Below are positions 61,701 through 64,000 of a stretch of 64,000 nucleotides of DNA, one piece after another. Source of the stretch: Pithys albifrons albifrons (Eukaryota > Chordata > Aves > Passeriformes > Thamnophilidae); contig NC_092459.1 of the NCBI RefSeq assembly GCF_047495875.1, forward strand, positions 19,639,795-19,703,794, read 5' to 3'. Every line of letters begins with the position of its first letter. Position 1 is the first letter of the stretch. A model generated the notes under the pieces. It was not told where the DNA came from, made no database searches, and saw nothing but the letters and a program-made list of their open reading frames with translations. The translations under genes were made by a program, and so were the position numbers.

Positions 61701-64000
61701 GAGTTTTGTAACCCTAAAGGATGCACAGACCAAAGTATAGATGCAGTAGAGAATTTAAATAACATAATACTCATTGTCTAATGACTGTGATTTGAGTATC
61801 TTTCATAGTGCACTAGGTGCCCACTTCCCAAACAATGTGTGTGGAATGAAACCCTTTACCAACCTTAAACTATAGATAACAGTCAATGCTATGGAATTTC
61901 AGACTTTCTGGTCTTGCAATAAGTGATATGGCTAACATCTGCATCATGTTTAGCTTCTCAGTTTTAAAGGCATAGTTTTTTGGTGGGGAGGGACAGTTTG
62001 TGATTTTGTTATTATTGGTAATTTCTATATCTGTTTCTATTAATTTAAGTTAGACAAAGTTAATAAAATACACCTTGTGCTTCGAGAAGCAAAGAAATAC
62101 CTTAACATAATGTGGTTTTTAATTGTGAACGGATCTTGAAAATAATTTATCTTCTTTTTTGTTGTTGTTGTTCTTTCATTTGAAAACCTCTGTCATACCA
62201 GACGATTAAAATATCAGCTCCAGTCTTTATTTCAAAAAAATAGGGAGTCTTTGATTGTGCTGATCTGCAGACACTGAAGTCAATGGAAATGAAACTGAGA
62301 CAAGGAATTCGACTAAATTCTGGTCCATAAAGTCATCTGACAGCAGGTTTCACAAATCTCTTTTCTCCCATATTGTTGAAGAAATTCTCTGCGGCATAAC
62401 AGTCCAGCTGGAGTTTTTCAAAGTATTGCACATGGTAAACAATATTAAATACAACATTAAATACAATTAAGAGTCTGCTATATAACAATAACTTGCAAAG
62501 CATTGAAGGGACAAAAACAACCCTAAGTGTTGCTGAATTAATTTTAATGTTTTGTCCTACTGCAAATTTAGATTACATTGTGGGTGGAATATTAGCTTTA
62601 ATTATACAGATATGTAAGGTTAAATCTAGCTTAATACTTTACATGCTTACAAGAAACCAAAACCTTGCATAAGGGCACTAGTTGGCTACAGTCGAAATAT
62701 GTGAAGGCAGGTGCTTTGCATTTCATCTGGACCACTGAGTATTTAAAAGAAAATTGCATTTTGTTTAGCTCAGGAGTGATCCTAGTTATGTATGACTCTC
62801 TTCTAATAACCAGAAGATAGACTTGAAACTTTCAGGCTGTGAATCTTCCAAGGGTTCACTGCATCTTGATTAATGAATGTTTTGAGTTCTGGAAATGCAG
62901 GTGAGTTGATGCTTACCGGGTATGAATGGAATGGATCCAAGATGTTCAAGAAGATAATAACTCCCATCACATTCAGCCCTCATTTCTGTTGCAGACTGTA
63001 GGCAGTCAGGATTGATGAAACAATATATACCTCTCTACAGCTCTCTAGGGTTGGATTTGGCTAGGCTAGTGGGAGGGATGAGGAAGGTTTTCCTAGGCTA
63101 CAAAACAGCTTCAGTATAAACTTTGAGGAATTCATTATAATTCATATTGTTCTTTTTAGCATTTAGGTTTGTCCTAGCAGTACCTGAGGTATCACCTCTC
63201 CCTCTTTATCCTGCCTATGATGTCATACTAAAGCACGCCACTGAATATGCTATCAAAAACGGGCTTGATGGAAACAGAATAAGCAAACGAAGGAGGCTGG
63301 TGAACAAATGATAACAACTGATTTGACTGTCAGCTCTTCATCCAGCAGTGAAATGTCAAATCTGAGACCAAAATTTTGATGAGACAGTACTATTGTCCTG
63401 AGTCCTTCAGATGTCATTTGAAAAAAGGAGTAGAAACTGATGGAGCCATGACTCTGAGCTGGCTCAGATTTATTTTTACTTCTTGACAGCTCACAGTTTT
63501 GTTATTGACTCAACAATGGGTGATCCAGGATATCCTATGGCTTTAATGTCCTTGATTTTGAAGTCTGGGTCAGGCTCAGCCCACTGACTTAACCATAATA
63601 AAATCTAGAAAACCTAAGGAAGTAAAGGAAGAGATGGCTTTAGTGTTTTTTCCCTCATGTTCTTGACATGTTTAGATTCTCTTAAAGAAAAAAAAAAAAA
63701 GAGGGGCAATACCGAATATTTCCACAAAATGGACATCAAGGTGCATGTGGTTTTGTACTAAATGCAGAATAATGAAAAACATGTCATTTAAACTTAGATA
63801 GCTTTCATGTTCATTAGTACAGTGCAAAAGATAAATTTCCAGTAACAATAACAAACACACAAAAGATATAAAACAGCCGTCAAAAGGACTTTGTCCAATT
63901 GCAATCCAAATACGTCAACTCTAAACCATTGTATGTTTAGCCCATTTTTTTTCACTTAAAGAGGCAACATTGCCAATCCTATTTTGCACTTGTACATATT
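58798..64000. other. unique AT-rich sequence to window end, no gene seen
   Basis: A-runs lie near 60368-60385 and 63687-63700. I recognise no repeat family or coding sequence; the frame at 61197-61523 has no identifiable domain. Confidence 0.55.

Noticed and set aside
1..64000. CRISPR arrays, rRNA genes, bacterial operons, functional tRNA genes
   Set aside because: None was seen. The base composition and repeat types are vertebrate, and the single tRNA-like sequence is defective.

Overview
The window looks like avian nuclear DNA. It is AT-rich and sparse in repeats. The interspersed repeats I recognise are CR1 LINE fragments, solo endogenous-retrovirus LTRs, one RTE-clade LINE 3' end and one degraded tRNA-Gly copy. 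I see no Alu/B1-type SINEs and no LINE-1. CR1 dominance with scattered solo LTRs is typical of birds. The LTR families resemble, from memory, those of passerines and related Neoaves. I found no cellular protein-coding gene and no exon I could defend: every longer open frame either lies inside a repeat or lacks recognisable protein character. I read the window as a gene desert or a very long intron.

Layout. 1-2401 is a long, decayed CR1 on the minus strand. At its 5' end it is joined to a same-strand tRNA-Gly-like pseudogene that keeps a CCA-like end (2402-2466). A plus-strand CR1 3' tail (about 4137-4443) is followed by a solo LTR with a 4-bp target duplication (4499-5184). Two members of one LTR family lie at 6771-7522 (perfect 5-bp duplication) and 35221-35923. 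A short CR1 tip is at 8202-8339 and a compound TA/CA/TA microsatellite at 9594-9652. A CR1 at about 13425-14065 is split by a solo LTR (13463-13786, duplication GCTT). An RTE-clade LINE 3' end with an (ATG)n tail lies at 16001-16982. An ERVL-like LTR is at about 19106-19545. A CR1 at 19680-20840 is split by another LTR (20183-20725). Further CR1 pieces are at 23028-23110, 27491-30060, 36320-36545 and 58085-58797. A well-preserved, CpG-rich solo LTR with a 6-bp duplication is at 51853-52442. The rest is unique AT-rich sequence with minor simple repeats.

The most notable items are two. The first is the RTE fragment, which has about 309 recognisable codons with only one in-frame stop and one frameshift. 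It matches what is known of AviRTE, a family reported to have moved between birds and filarial nematodes. The second is the tRNA-Gly/CR1 junction, which looks like a chimeric retrocopy made by template switching. No genes act together here. What the sequence records is a history of insertions, some nested and therefore relatively datable.
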